NCBI GenBank assembly: GCA_023150945.1
Contig: JAKLJX010000006.1
Span: 248,001 to 312,000 of the forward strand
Direction: 5' to 3'
DNA from: a bacterium
Lineage (GTDB): Bacteria > Zhuqueibacterota > Zhuqueibacteria > Zhuqueibacterales > Zhuqueibacteraceae
DNA: 64,000 bases
The position numbers and the translations under genes are program-made. Shown here piece by piece: positions 9,332 to 18,639 of the stretch (positions within the stretch are counted from its first letter, which is position 1; every line of letters begins with the position of its first letter). The notes below the pieces were generated by a model. That model did no database searches and was not told the DNA's origin. It saw only the letters and a program-made list of their open reading frames with translations.

Positions 9332-11125
9332 TTACTTTTTCATCAAACGCTTGCGTGAGAGCGCCGCATGCAAGCCGCCCCGCTTCATCTGTGCCAGTTC
9401 CTTCATCTTCTTGCGGCGTTCTTCGAGATTCTCCGGCGGCTTGGTCATGTATTTCTGCTGCAGAATGCTGAGCACGTTGAACAGGGCGTAGTAAAGATTC
9501 AAACCCGAGGGAAAATTGTTGAACATCAATGTGAACATGATCGGCATGAGGTAGATCATCGCCTTTTGCTTGGGATCGGTGATCGACATCTTTTGCTGGA
9601 TGAACATGGTGATGCCCATCAGCAGGGGCAGCAGCGCCACCTGGTTGCCGTACAGCGGCAGCGAGAAGGGCAGGTGGAAAATCGTGTCCGGTGCCGACAG
9701 GTCCTGAATCCACCCCACGAATGGCGCCTGGCGAAACTCGATGGTGGCGCCAAACACGGTAAACATCGCAAAGAGCAGAGGCATCTGCAGCAGCAGCGGC
9801 AGGCAGCCACCCAACGGATTGACGCCGTATTCACGATAGAGCTTCATCATCTCTTCGTTCAGGCGCTGCGCATCCTTCGAATACTTTTCCTGCAGTTCCT
9901 TCATCTTGGGCTGCAAGACCTGCATCTGCTTCATCGACTCATTGGTCTTTTTGGTGAGCGGATGCAGGATGATCTTGATCAGAAACGCGAAGATGATGAT
10001 GACGATGCCATAGTTCGGCACAAAGTTGTGCATCCACTGCAGCGACTTCAGCACCATCCAACTGAACGGCCGGATGATGCTCCAGCCCAGGTTCATCAGC
10101 CGCTGAATGCCCAGGGCTTCGAGGCGGTCGTAATCAATCGGGCCGAGATAGACTTTGAAATCGTGCACCGTGGCGCTTTGCCGCGTCAGCGGCATTTTCA
10201 AGTCCATCTGATAACTCTTGAGGTGGGCCTCCTGGCTGGGCACGTAGGTCGAGCTGCCGGACAATACGACGCCGCGCGCCAGTTGTGAACCGGGCACGAG
10301 GGCGCAGGTGAAATACTTCGTGCGCGTGGCCGCCCAGGCGATGTCGCGTTCGTCTTCTTTGAGTTCTTTGTGCGGTTTGTCGCCGACGTCCAAATCCAGA
10401 ATGTCCTCACCGATGGACGTGTAGGCGCGCGCTTCTGTCATGTCGGTTTTCAGGCTAGGTTCTGTCGTGGCCAGTCCTGATTGCCAGCGCAGGCTGTAAT
10501 TGTAGCCCGCCACGAGATCATTCACGTTTTCAAGCTCGAGGCGCAGGCCGATGGTGTAATCGTCAGCGGAGAATTCATAGGTCTTGCGCACGCGTCGGCC
10601 CGGAGCGATCTCGCGCTCGAACACCAGAGTACGCTTTTCACCCGTTTGCAGTTGAATTGCAGCGTCCTTGCAATCGAAGTTGTACTGGCTGGTGTTGAGA
10701 CTGTCCGTTTCGCCGGGCAAAATCACCGCAAGGTTGTCCGAGCCTTGCTGGACAATGACGATGGGCGCGCCGTTGTGATAGGAATACTTTTTGAATTGCC
10801 ATTCCTTTATCGTGCCGCCCAAGGTCGAGAGCACGCCACGATACAAAGGCGTCTCCACGACAACGGCACGCTCGAGTTGCTTTTCTTTTTGCCAATCGTC
10901 GGCCCGGCTGGGGGGCGCGCTCACCAGGGTGTCACCGGCGTCGGGCGTGAAGGCGGGCGCCGCGGTGGAATCGACCGGCGTTGCGGATTTGGTGGTGGCG
11001 GGAGCCGCCGGCACAGCGCGGCCAAACAACCGGCCATAGAGCCGCTCGTAGAAATTGCTTTGAATGAAAACGAAAACCAGTACGATCAGTAGCGAAGCCA
11101 GCAGTGTTCTTTTGTCGAATTGCAT
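9332..11125 (-). CDS. yidC: Membrane protein insertase YidC
   Basis: The 597-residue protein inserts inner-membrane proteins with or without SecYEG. It has an N-terminal signal-anchor helix (residues 8-22) and a large periplasmic beta domain of roughly 300 residues, typical of Gram-negative YidC. The 60KD_IMP core follows, with transmembrane segments around WSIIRPFSW, GIVIIIFAFLIK, GGCLPLLLQMPLLFA and further C-terminal helices. The C-terminus is Lys/Arg-rich, as in ribosome-binding tails. The big periplasmic domain supports a Gram-negative envelope. It lies in the rpmH-rnpA-yidD-yidC order. Confidence 0.96.
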   Translation of the reverse strand: MQFDKRTLLASLLIVLVFVFIQSNFYERLYGRLFGRAVPAAPATTKSATPVDSTAAPAFTPDAGDTLVSAPPSRADDWQKEKQLERAVVVETPLYRGVLSTLGGTIKEWQFKKYSYHNGAPIVIVQQGSDNLAVILPGETDSLNTSQYNFDCKDAAIQLQTGEKRTLVFEREIAPGRRVRKTYEFSADDYTIGLRLELENVNDLVAGYNYSLRWQSGLATTEPSLKTDMTEARAYTSIGEDILDLDVGDKPHKELKEDERDIAWAATRTKYFTCALVPGSQLARGVVLSGSSTYVPSQEAHLKSYQMDLKMPLTRQSATVHDFKVYLGPIDYDRLEALGIQRLMNLGWSIIRPFSWMVLKSLQWMHNFVPNYGIVIIIFAFLIKIILHPLTKKTNESMKQMQVLQPKMKELQEKYSKDAQRLNEEMMKLYREYGVNPLGGCLPLLLQMPLLFAMFTVFGATIEFRQAPFVGWIQDLSAPDTIFHLPFSLPLYGNQVALLPLLMGITMFIQQKMSITDPKQKAMIYLMPIMFTLMFNNFPSGLNLYYALFNVLSILQQKYMTKPPENLEERRKKMKELAQMKRGGLHAALSRKRLMKK

Positions 11126-11185
11126 CTTTACATCCTAACTTATAATAATCGATACAACCGCAGGGATTGGTTGAGGCGGAAAAGT

Positions 11186-11395
11186 CTAGGGCACGGGGTC
11201 ATAGCCGCCTGCGTGCCAAGGGTGGCAGCGCAGGATGCGCCGGGCACCAAGGTAAACGCCCTTGAGCGCGCCATGCTTGAGGATGGCTTGGCAGGCGTAC
11301 TCTGAGCAGCTCGGATAAAAACGGCAAGAGGGCGGGAGAGCGGGTGAAAGCCAACGTTGGTAAACGCGAATCAGCAACACCAGGATAGTCTTCAT
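11186..11395 (-). CDS. yidD: Membrane protein insertion efficiency factor YidD
   Basis: A 69-residue protein with the full YidD/Hdomain signature: an amphipathic N-terminus ([12 protein letters not shown]), then [11 protein letters not shown], and [13 protein letters not shown] at the end. It assists YidC-dependent insertion. It sits between rnpA (42 bp away) and yidC (60 bp away) on the same strand, as in most bacteria. Confidence 0.95.
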   Translation of the reverse strand: MKTILVLLIRVYQRWLSPALPPSCRFYPSCSEYACQAILKHGALKGVYLGARRILRCHPWHAGGYDPVP

Positions 11396-11437
11396 TGCAG
11401 GAACGGCTCAAGAACGGTGGGCAAGACCATGTGTTCA

Positions 11438-11800
11438 TCAATTGCCGGCGGCGGAAAGGACGCGCGCCAGCTTGCGCATCCCGGCTCGCACAGCCTCAAA
11501 GTCAGCCTCCAAAATCCGCGCATGTCCGATGAAGATGATGGCGGCGCCGGCAGCAAATGCGTGCTGCTCGAGGCGGTAGGCTTCGCGCAGGCGGCGCTTG
11601 ATCGCATTGCGCTGCACCGCACGCTTCACCCGCCTGCTGGTGGCGAATGCCACCTGCCGGCGGCCGGCTTTCATCCAGACCATGTCCACCAACTGTCCGC
11701 GCTGGTGCCGGCCCGTTTCAAACAACTCCTGAAATCGTTTGGTCCCGCGCAGAATTTCTGCTTTGGGAAGGCCATGCCGGCGCCGCGCTTCATTCGTCAC
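11438..11800 (-). CDS. rnpA: Ribonuclease P protein component
   Basis: The protein part of RNase P, which assists the RNA subunit in removing tRNA 5' leaders. The RNR signature reads [22 protein letters not shown] at 11800 ([13 protein letters not shown]) gives 120 residues, the normal size, and overlaps the end of rpmH by 11 bp. An ATG at 11857 would give 139 residues and a 68-bp overlap; long rpmH-overlapping RnpA forms exist in Thermus, so this start is not excluded. Start choice is therefore inference. Confidence 0.92.
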   Translation of the reverse strand: MTNEARRRHGLPKAEILRGTKRFQELFETGRHQRGQLVDMVWMKAGRRQVAFATSRRVKRAVQRNAIKRRLREAYRLEQHAFAAGAAIIFIGHARILEADFEAVRAGMRKLARVLSAAGN

Positions 11801-11933
11801 TGACGGTGAGGCGCTTTCTGCCTTTGGCGCGGCGGCGCTTGAGAACGTTCCGGCCATTTTTGGTAGACATGCGCTCGCGGAAGCCGTGTTTGGCTTTGCG
11901 CTTGCGATTATGAGGCTGATAGGTTCTTTTCAT
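11790..11933 (-). CDS. rpmH: 50S ribosomal protein L34
   Basis: A 47-residue, very basic protein that starts [18 protein letters not shown] and ends RKRLTVSDE. The KRTYQP and [10 protein letters not shown] motifs are diagnostic for L34. Translation starts at 11933. It is the first gene of the rpmH-rnpA-yidD-yidC group, with a good promoter about 70 bp upstream. Confidence 0.96.
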   Translation of the reverse strand: MKRTYQPHNRKRKAKHGFRERMSTKNGRNVLKRRRAKGRKRLTVSDE

Positions 11934-12358
11934 CTTTTCACTTTCTGCTGATTCATCCGGCTACCGCACGACTCGTTTTTGGCAAACAGGCAGCAAACTT
12001 AGACTATTCTCCCCGAAAAGTCAAGGAGTTTTTAGCCGGACCCCGAGGTTGCTTGCACGGTTCAAGTCGTTGGTTCTACTCGACAAGGTCAAGCACCGCT
12101 TGCGGCCCAAACTCAGCCGAGCGGCACCGGCAACCGGTGTCATTGCCCCGTCAGCGCCAATTCCTGCAAACCAGGCACTGCCGTCGAACGTTGCGGCCCG
12201 CACGAACAGCTTGCATTTGAAGCCATACTTCGATACTTTTGGCCTTCGAATTTCACAGATTTCGGGGTTGGATTCACCGCGAATGCGTTCGCCGCTGTTC
12301 TGCGCCGGTGGATTTCTCTGGCCGGCAGTATCGAACCATTGCAAGAAGGACGACATTC
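11934..12358. other. Divergent gap between rpmH and serS
   Basis: A 425-bp stretch without a recognisable gene. It holds the rpmH promoter and presumably the serS promoter. It was checked for TTATCCACA-type DnaA boxes and an AT-rich unwinding region because dnaA/oriC often sits here; neither was seen. Confidence 0.55.
11996..12024 (-). promoter_or_regulatory. Sigma70-type promoter for rpmH
   Basis: Read on the minus strand: TTGACT (12024-12019), a 17-bp spacer, then TAAGTT (12001-11996), about 63 bp upstream of the rpmH start. The same arrangement (TTGACT-17-TAAATT) occurs upstream of the dTDP-glucose dehydratase gene at 32999-33027, which supports it as a real local consensus. Confidence 0.6.
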
Positions 12359-13627
12359 ATGCTTGATCTCAAATTCATCCGCGAGCATTTCGCCGTAGTC
12401 GAAGCCGGTGTGCGCAAGAAAAACGTCAATCTTGATCTTTCGGAATTTCCCCGGCTCGAAGAACAGCGCCGCCAGTTCCTGATTCGCGGTGAAGAGTTGA
12501 AGGCGCGGCGCAATCGCGTTTCGGAGGAAATCGGCCGGGCCAAAAAGCAGGGCCGGGAAGCCGCCGATCAAATGGCGGAAATGAAACAGGTTTCCGAGCA
12601 AATCAAAGCGCTGGACGCGGACCTCAAGCAGGTGGAGGACAAACTCTACCAACTGCAAATTCGCATTCCCAATTTGCCGCATGCCAGCGTGCCGGAAGGC
12701 AACAGCCCCGCCGACAACGTCGTTGTGCGGCAATGGGGCGAGCTGCCGAAATTCGATTTCGAAGCCAAGCCGCATTGGGCGTTGAATGAGTCGCTGCGTT
12801 TGATCGACTTTGCCGGCGGTGCTAAGGTCTCCGGATCTTTTTGGGTCAATTTCCACGGCAAGGGCGCCAAGCTGGCGCGCGCGCTGATCAATTTCATGCT
12901 CGACCTGCATGTCGAAAAGCACGGCTACACCGAAGTGCTGCCGCCGTTTGCGGTCAACCGCCAGGCCATGTTCGGCACCGGCCAATTGCCGAAGTTGGAA
13001 GACGACATGTACCGCATCGAAGCGGATGACCTGTTCCTGATTCCCACCGCCGAAGTGCCGGTGACCAATCTGCTCGCCGGCGAGTTGTTGCCGGGCGAAA
13101 GCCTGCCGATTTACTACACCGCGTACACGCCCTGCTTCCGCCGCGAGGCTGGCGCCTACGGCAAGGATACCAAAGGCCTGATGCGCTTGCACCAATTTGA
13201 CAAGGTGGAGATGGTGAAGTTTGTGCGGCCGGAAACGAGCTACGAGGAACACGAGAAACTGCTGCAGAACGCCGAGGAAGTCCTGCAACTGCTCGGCCTG
13301 CCGTATCGGGTGTTGTTGCTGTGCAGCGGCGACATGAGCTTTGCCGCCGCGAAGTGCTACGATCTCGAAGTCTGGGCGCCTGGAGGCAGGCAGTGGCTGG
13401 AGGTTTCGTCCTGCTCGAACTTCGAGGACTTTCAGGCACGGCGGGCCAACATTCGCTTCCGGCCGGAGGCGGGCGCCAAGCCACAATTCGTGCACACGCT
13501 CAACGCCTCGGGTCTGGCGCTGCCGCGCACCATCATCGGCATCATGGAGAATTATCAAACCGAAGAGGGCACCATCTTGGTGCCCGAAGTGCTGCGCGAT
13601 TTCATGGGCTGCAGCGTTTTGAAGTAG
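12359..13627 (+). CDS. serS: Seryl-tRNA synthetase
   Basis: A 422-residue class II aminoacyl-tRNA synthetase that charges tRNA-Ser. The N-terminal MLDLKFIREHF begins the long coiled-coil tRNA-binding arm (residues 30-105). The catalytic domain shows motif 2 (CFRREAGAYGKDTKG) and motif 3 (ALPRTIIGIMENYQ). Residues LIPTAEVPVTNL are typical of SerRS. The ATG at 12359 follows GCAAGAAGGACGACATTC. Upstream in-frame codons are spurious. A large antisense frame over this gene is a GC-rich shadow. Confidence 0.97.
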   Translation: MLDLKFIREHFAVVEAGVRKKNVNLDLSEFPRLEEQRRQFLIRGEELKARRNRVSEEIGRAKKQGREAADQMAEMKQVSEQIKALDADLKQVEDKLYQLQIRIPNLPHASVPEGNSPADNVVVRQWGELPKFDFEAKPHWALNESLRLIDFAGGAKVSGSFWVNFHGKGAKLARALINFMLDLHVEKHGYTEVLPPFAVNRQAMFGTGQLPKLEDDMYRIEADDLFLIPTAEVPVTNLLAGELLPGESLPIYYTAYTPCFRREAGAYGKDTKGLMRLHQFDKVEMVKFVRPETSYEEHEKLLQNAEEVLQLLGLPYRVLLLCSGDMSFAAAKCYDLEVWAPGGRQWLEVSSCSNFEDFQARRANIRFRPEAGAKPQFVHTLNASGLALPRTIIGIMENYQTEEGTILVPEVLRDFMGCSVLK

Positions 13628-13673
13628 CGTATCGAATTGCCGGCCCGGCGGCCCCACCTGCATTTTGGACGAA

Positions 13674-14633
13674 ATGGCTGATACCGTGACGCTGTCGATC
13701 ATCATTGCCAACCACAACACGCGCGAACTCTTGCGGCAATGTCTGACCTCGATTTTGCAGCTCCGCGGTCGTCTCGATCTGGAGATCATTGTCATTGACA
13801 ACGCCTCCGGCGACGACAGCGTCAGAATGACGCGCGCAGACTTTCCGCAGGTGCGGCTGATCCAAAACCGCGACAATGTCGGCTTTGCCAAAGCTGTTAA
13901 TCAAGGTCTGCAGGTCGCGAACGGCCGTTACCTGCTCTTGTTGAATTCGGATACCGAGATCAAACCCAACGCTCTGCAGCACAGCATTGCGTTTCTCGAA
14001 GCCCATCCCGAAGCCGGTATCGTGGGCTGCAAACTTCTCAACCCTGATGGCAGCCTCCAACCCTCATGCGAGAGTTTCCCGAGATGGCAGGATTTTCTCT
14101 TTGAAGCGCTGTTGTTGGAAAAGCTGTTTCCACGTAGCCGCGTTTTCGGGCGAATGCATCTGACCTACTTCAGCTATGACCGCGCAGCGGAAGTCGGTTA
14201 TGTGAAAGGCGCCTTTCTCCTGGTTCGCCGCGCAGTGTATGATGCGATCGGCGGCTTGGACGAAGCCTTCTACTTTTATGGCGAGGAAATGGATTGGTGT
14301 TATCGCGCGAAACAAGCCGGATGGCTCGTCTACTTCACACCGGCGGCGCAGATCGTGCACTATGGCGGCCAGAGCAGTGATCCCATTTCGCCCCGCATGT
14401 TCGTGCAGCTTCACCAGAGCCGGTTTCGGTTCTACAGCAAGTATCACGGAAGACTCCTGCAGGCCAGCGCCCGGTTGGTGCTGGCGCTCGGCGCATTGCT
14501 GCGCAGCGGAATTTGGTGCGTGGCGGCATGGCTGCCAGCATTGCACCCTTGCGCGAACGGCCGGGATCCCCACAAACGGCGACGCGCGAGCTGGGCGGCC
14601 TTTCGATGGTATGTGCTCGGGCAGGAGCCGTGA
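13674..14633 (+). CDS. Family 2 glycosyltransferase (rhamnosyltransferase-like)
   Basis: A 319-residue GT-A protein beginning LSIIIANHN. It has the metal-binding NSDTE at residues 91-95, GYVKGAFLLVRR, and the EEMDWCYR motif typical of WbbL-type rhamnosyltransferases. A hydrophobic segment near residues 270-290 may hold it at the membrane. The likely role is addition of a sugar from a nucleotide donor to a lipid-linked glycan. The ATG at 13674 is preferred over an in-frame TTG at 13665. It starts 46 bp after serS and opens the polysaccharide gene run. The presence of an rmlB gene at 31.9 kb makes a dTDP-rhamnose donor plausible, but the donor is not proven. Confidence 0.88.
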   Translation: MADTVTLSIIIANHNTRELLRQCLTSILQLRGRLDLEIIVIDNASGDDSVRMTRADFPQVRLIQNRDNVGFAKAVNQGLQVANGRYLLLLNSDTEIKPNALQHSIAFLEAHPEAGIVGCKLLNPDGSLQPSCESFPRWQDFLFEALLLEKLFPRSRVFGRMHLTYFSYDRAAEVGYVKGAFLLVRRAVYDAIGGLDEAFYFYGEEMDWCYRAKQAGWLVYFTPAAQIVHYGGQSSDPISPRMFVQLHQSRFRFYSKYHGRLLQASARLVLALGALLRSGIWCVAAWLPALHPCANGRDPHKRRRASWAAFRWYVLGQEP

Positions 14634-14724
14634 GGCACGTCCGCCGCTTCTTCTGAGAGATGTCGGTCCTCACCTACTGGCGACCTGACTCCCAACCTTG
14701 ATTGGATTACTTGGAGCCTCTTTG

Positions 14725-15882
14725 TTGAGTTCTCTTCACGTCATGGCGATCTTCGGCACCCGACCGGAAACCATCAAACTTGCGCCAGTCATCGCAACCC
14801 TAAAGTCCGATCCGGCGCGGTTCCGCTGCACCGTTACAGTCACGGCGCAACATCGGGCCATGCTCGATCAAATGCTGAAAGTCTTTGCGATCACGCCGGA
14901 TATCGACCTGGATATCATGGAAGACAATCAGAGCCTTTTCTTGACGACGCAAAAGACGATTCAGCGCTTGGAACCGGTGCTCGAGCAGTACCAGCCCGAT
15001 CTCATCCTGGTGCAGGGCGATACGACCTCCACTTTTCTGGGGGCGCTGGCAGGATTCTACAAAAAGATCAAGACGGCGCATGTCGAGGCCGGCCTGCGCA
15101 CGCATCGCAAATACAGTCCTTTTCCCGAGGAACTCAACCGCCGTCTCACCTCGGTTCTCGCGGACCTGCATTTTGCACCGACCACCGCCGCGCGTGACAA
15201 CCTGCTGCGCGAAGGCATCGCGGCGGATAACATTTTCGTAACCGGCAACACCGCGGTCGATGCCGTACTCGCCATTCGCCGCGAGAATTTCGATTTTGCG
15301 CCGGTCGGCCTGACACACCTGGTCACACCGGCGCAGCGCCTGATCGTGATCACTGCGCATCGCCGCGAGAACTGGGGCCAGGCGTTCGCGCAGATTGCCG
15401 AAGCAATTCTGCAGCTTGCCGCCCTCTATCCAGATTTGCAGTTTGTGTTTCCCGTGCACTTGAATCCCAACGTGCAGCAGGCCTTCAACCACCGCCTGGG
15501 CGGGCATCCACGCATTCATCTTATCCCGCCGCTCGACTACCGTACCTTCATCAACTTGCTGAGTCGTTGCTATTTCATTCTCACCGATTCCGGCGGGGTG
15601 CAGGAAGAGGCGCCGACGCTCGGTAAACCCGTGTTGGTTATGCGGGAAACCACTGAACGCCCGGAGGGGTTGGTGCACGGCAATCTCAAATTGGTGGGTA
15701 GTACGGTCGCCGGCATTCTGGCCGAAGCCCGGCGATTGCTGGATGAACCGGCCTATTATCGCGCCTCAACGCAGCACGCGAATCCCTATGGCGATGGCCG
15801 GGCGGCCGAACGCATCCGCAACGCGATCTTGTACGCGTTTGGCGCGGCGCCGGAACGACCGGCAGACTTTGTGAGTCCTTGA
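14725..15882 (+). CDS. wecB: UDP-N-acetylglucosamine 2-epimerase (non-hydrolysing)
   Basis: About 385 residues. WecB interconverts UDP-GlcNAc and UDP-ManNAc. Family motifs in order: GTRPETIKLAPV, QGDTTS, HVEAGLRT, PEELNRRL, TGNTAVDAV, TAHRRENWG, DSGGVQEEAPTLGKPVLV and RETTERPE. No ATG fits. A TTG at 14725, eight bases after GGAG at 14713-14716, is the best start, with alternative TTGs at 14698 and 14722. With the UDP-sugar dehydrogenase at 30.4 kb it could supply UDP-ManNAcA for the glycan. Confidence 0.92.
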   Translation: MSSLHVMAIFGTRPETIKLAPVIATLKSDPARFRCTVTVTAQHRAMLDQMLKVFAITPDIDLDIMEDNQSLFLTTQKTIQRLEPVLEQYQPDLILVQGDTTSTFLGALAGFYKKIKTAHVEAGLRTHRKYSPFPEELNRRLTSVLADLHFAPTTAARDNLLREGIAADNIFVTGNTAVDAVLAIRRENFDFAPVGLTHLVTPAQRLIVITAHRRENWGQAFAQIAEAILQLAALYPDLQFVFPVHLNPNVQQAFNHRLGGHPRIHLIPPLDYRTFINLLSRCYFILTDSGGVQEEAPTLGKPVLVMRETTERPEGLVHGNLKLVGSTVAGILAEARRLLDEPAYYRASTQHANPYGDGRAAERIRNAILYAFGAAPERPADFVSP

Positions 15883-15890
15883 TCGCTACC

Positions 15891-17081
15891 ATGCGAATCT
15901 GTCTACTGTTTCAGGGCGACTTTCCCCCGGAGCCGCGGCTGGCCCGCACCATGCGTTTTCTGCGCGAACAGGAGCACGAGGTCTTCCTGTTTTGCGACCA
16001 TCGCGTTCCCGAACGGCCGGAGCGGGAAACACGCGAGGGCGTGCACATCCAGCGAGTCCGGCACGCGGCGCAGCACACTCGAAGTTTCAGCCGGCTGGCC
16101 ACGCTGCCGATCTTCTGGAATCCAGTCTGGATCAAGCAGTTTCTGCGCTTTGTCGCCGCCCACCGCTTCGATCTCATTCAGGCGGTGAACTTGACAATGG
16201 CGCCTCTGGCGATTATCGCAGGTGATCGCTTCGGGCTGCCGGTGATTTACGACATGTATGAGCCTTATCCTTATGCCCTGCGAAGCTGGAAACTGCGCGG
16301 TCTGTTCAATCGTGTCGTACGCAATGCCCGCGCGGCGGAGATGCTTGATCGCTGGTGTATGCGGCGCGCGGATCGGGTGATCGTGGTTGCCGAGGAAGCG
16401 GCCGATTATGCGCAAATGATGGGGGCGCCGGCCGAGCGTATCGCGGTTTTGCACAACACCGCGGACGTCGACCATCTGCTGGCCCAGCCGGTTGATCCTG
16501 AAATTGTCGCACGCTACCAGCAGCACTTTGCCATTGTCTACACCGGCATGGTCGGCCATGAGCGCGGTCTGGCAGCGCCGGTCGAGGCGATGGCGCGACT
16601 CGCCTCGCAGCTTGCGGGCGTACGGCTCGTCATCGTCGGCGGCGGGCCCTATGAGGCCGAGCTTAGGCAGATGATCGCGGCCAGAAACCTTCAGCAGATG
16701 GTGGAGGTCACGGGTTGGGTTGAGCACACCCGCTTTCCCTCCTACATCGCGGCCGCTGCTGTGTGCATCGTGCCGCAGCCTGCCAATCCCTACATTGACC
16801 ACACGCTGCCCAACAAACTGTTCGACTACATGGCCCTGGGCAAGCCGGTCGTGGTCTCAGACGCCAAGCCACTGGCGCGCATCGTGCGGGAATGCCGATG
16901 CGGCGAAGTGTTTGCCTCCGATTCTGCTGAAAGTTTTGCGGAAGCGATGCAGCGCCTCGTCACCAGCAACGAGCCTTATGGTGAGAATGGCCGGCAGGCA
17001 GTGTTGCGTCGATATAATTGGAAAGCCTCGACCGCGACCCTGCAGCGTGTTTACGCGGATCTCATGGCGAGCCGAAGCTGA
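15891..17081 (+). CDS. Family 4 glycosyltransferase
   Basis: A 396-residue GT-B protein with two Rossmann domains. The N-terminus MRICLLFQGDFPPEPR is the acceptor-side domain. The C-terminal half carries IVYTGMVGHERGL, VRLVIVGGGPYE and the donor-binding region around LPNKLFDYMALGKPVV. The ATG at 15891 lies 9 bp after the wecB stop, so translation is coupled. The sugar and acceptor cannot be told from sequence. It is the last gene before a 208-bp gap and a new promoter. Confidence 0.88.
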   Translation: MRICLLFQGDFPPEPRLARTMRFLREQEHEVFLFCDHRVPERPERETREGVHIQRVRHAAQHTRSFSRLATLPIFWNPVWIKQFLRFVAAHRFDLIQAVNLTMAPLAIIAGDRFGLPVIYDMYEPYPYALRSWKLRGLFNRVVRNARAAEMLDRWCMRRADRVIVVAEEAADYAQMMGAPAERIAVLHNTADVDHLLAQPVDPEIVARYQQHFAIVYTGMVGHERGLAAPVEAMARLASQLAGVRLVIVGGGPYEAELRQMIAARNLQQMVEVTGWVEHTRFPSYIAAAAVCIVPQPANPYIDHTLPNKLFDYMALGKPVVVSDAKPLARIVRECRCGEVFASDSAESFAEAMQRLVTSNEPYGENGRQAVLRRYNWKASTATLQRVYADLMASRS

Positions 17082-17231
17082 CACCGGCCACGGGCCAACT
17101 GCGCCTGGATTGGTTCGACTGCGTACGCCACCAGCCTCGGACCGGACGGCTGCGTCGCAGCGATCTCGACGAATTCGTGGCCTCAGATCCCGCTTCTTGT
17201 CCGGCGCGAGCCCGCCCGCCGTTATTTTCGC

Positions 17232-17261
17232 TTGCGAATGTTTCGTGAAATCGCGTATTAT
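17232..17261 (+). promoter_or_regulatory. Sigma70-type promoter before the export gene
   Basis: TTGCGA (17232-17237), an 18-bp spacer and TATTAT (17256-17261) lie 29 bp upstream of the Wza-like start at 17290. The rest of the 208-bp gap shows no gene. It would drive the export, chain-length and polymerase genes, which overlap one another. Confidence 0.5.
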
Positions 17262-17289
17262 GCGACAACAATCGACAAAGGTGAAACCA

Positions 17290-18639
17290 ATGATTCGTTT
17301 GCAGCACACACTCCTGAGGCGTCACGAGTTTCCGCCTGTGCTCGTTCCACTCAGGAGGCGCCGCTTCGGCAGGGCGCGACTGATCACGCTGATCCTCGTC
17401 GCCATCCTGCAGTTGCCCATGCGTGCGGCGTTCGGTCAGAGCGAAGAGGCTGTCTCTTCCCGCGCGCGCCAGTCGGAAGATGAACAGATCCTGAAGGACA
17501 GGCTGCGCAGCATTCAGTACCGGGACCGGTTGTCCGATGACATCAGACAAGGCAAGAATCTCGTCAGCGCCTACGATCAGCCCTTGTTGTCACAGCCGGT
17601 CGATGCGCAGGCATACGTGCTTGGTCCCGGTGATGCCCTGCACCTGGCGCTCTGGGGAGATCTTGAGGCCGGCTACACGATTCCGGTATTGCCGGAAGGA
17701 ACAATATCCATTCCGACGATCGGCGTCATCGAAATCGCTGGCAAGACCCTTGCCGAGGCTCGCGACCGCCTCAAGACTGCCGTGGCAAGCAGCTATCGAA
17801 ATGTGACATTTACGCTGGATCTGGTGCAGTTGCGCCGCTTCCGCGTGTACGTGACCGGCCAGGTCGCAAAGCCCGGAACCTATTTTGCGCAGGAGCAGGA
17901 TCGCGTCTCGGACATCATCGAGCTTGCCGGCGGCCCGGTCGAGTGGGCAGACATGCGCCGGGTCGAAGTGCGGCATGCCGACCAGTCCACCGCCGTCCTC
18001 GATTTGCAGCGATTCTATGCCACCGGATCTTTTGCTGACAACCTCCCGCTGCAGAGCGGGGACATGATCTGTGTGGTGCCCATCGATCCCTCGCATGACT
18101 ATGTCATCGTTGAAAGCGATTTGGAATCGAATGGCGTTCATCCCATTCGTCCGGGTGAGACCCTGCTCTCCTTTCTGCAGACCAATCGGGCCTTGAGCCG
18201 TCGCGCGGACCTGCGCAACATCAGGATCGTGCGCGAAAACCGTTTGCTTTCCCATGACCTGCTGGCTTCCGGAAATGGCATTGCCGGGATCGAGCTGAAG
18301 AGCGGAGACCGGATCAGTCTGGTGCTCATCCAGGATGAAGTCTTTGTGGAAGGATATGTCTTGCGGCCCGGTCCGCAAGCCTATTTTCCCAACGTCAAGG
18401 CGATTGAGTATGCCAACAATGCCGGTCGCACGAGTGAATCCGGCAGTGCGGACAAGATCAAGGTCATCCGGGCGAGCACGGGCATGGAAGAGCGGGGCAA
18501 GGATGTCATCGTCGAGCGTGGTGATCGTGTCGTTGTCGCCGGCACGAGCAAGGAGAATCTCAAGGATATTTTTCAGATTTTTAGCTCAGCCGCCTCGTTG
18601 ATTGTCTCCTTTGCCGTCATTCAGAGTCTGAACAAGTGA
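17290..18639 (+). CDS. Polysaccharide export protein, Wza/SLBB family
   Basis: About 449 residues. A basic start and hydrophobic segment (LITLILVAILQL, ending AAFGQ) form a signal peptide without an obvious lipobox Cys. The poly-export domain begins at AYVLGPGDALHLALWG, followed by SLBB repeats (RVYVTGQVAKPGTY, EVFVEGYVLRPGPQAYF). The C-terminus has a hydrophobic helix (ASLIVSFAVIQSL), which in Wza-type proteins forms the outer-membrane pore. The start at 17290 follows AAAGGTGAAACCA. It overlaps the next gene by one base (TGATG). Predicted role: outer-membrane export channel for the polymer. Confidence 0.88.
   Translation: MIRLQHTLLRRHEFPPVLVPLRRRRFGRARLITLILVAILQLPMRAAFGQSEEAVSSRARQSEDEQILKDRLRSIQYRDRLSDDIRQGKNLVSAYDQPLLSQPVDAQAYVLGPGDALHLALWGDLEAGYTIPVLPEGTISIPTIGVIEIAGKTLAEARDRLKTAVASSYRNVTFTLDLVQLRRFRVYVTGQVAKPGTYFAQEQDRVSDIIELAGGPVEWADMRRVEVRHADQSTAVLDLQRFYATGSFADNLPLQSGDMICVVPIDPSHDYVIVESDLESNGVHPIRPGETLLSFLQTNRALSRRADLRNIRIVRENRLLSHDLLASGNGIAGIELKSGDRISLVLIQDEVFVEGYVLRPGPQAYFPNVKAIEYANNAGRTSESGSADKIKVIRASTGMEERGKDVIVERGDRVVVAGTSKENLKDIFQIFSSAASLIVSFAVIQSLNK

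Noticed and set aside
11934-12358. Replication origin (oriC) in the rpmH-serS gap
   Set aside because: Gene order suggests it, but no TTATCCACA-type boxes and no A/T-rich unwinding stretch were seen.
12140-13891. Long minus-strand open frame across serS (583 codons)
   Set aside because: Mirror of the serS codon pattern, no recognisable domain; serS is certain.
16720-17289. N-terminal extension of the Wza-like protein
   Set aside because: The frame is open upstream but overlaps the GT4 gene; the start at 17290 has a ribosome site and signal peptide.
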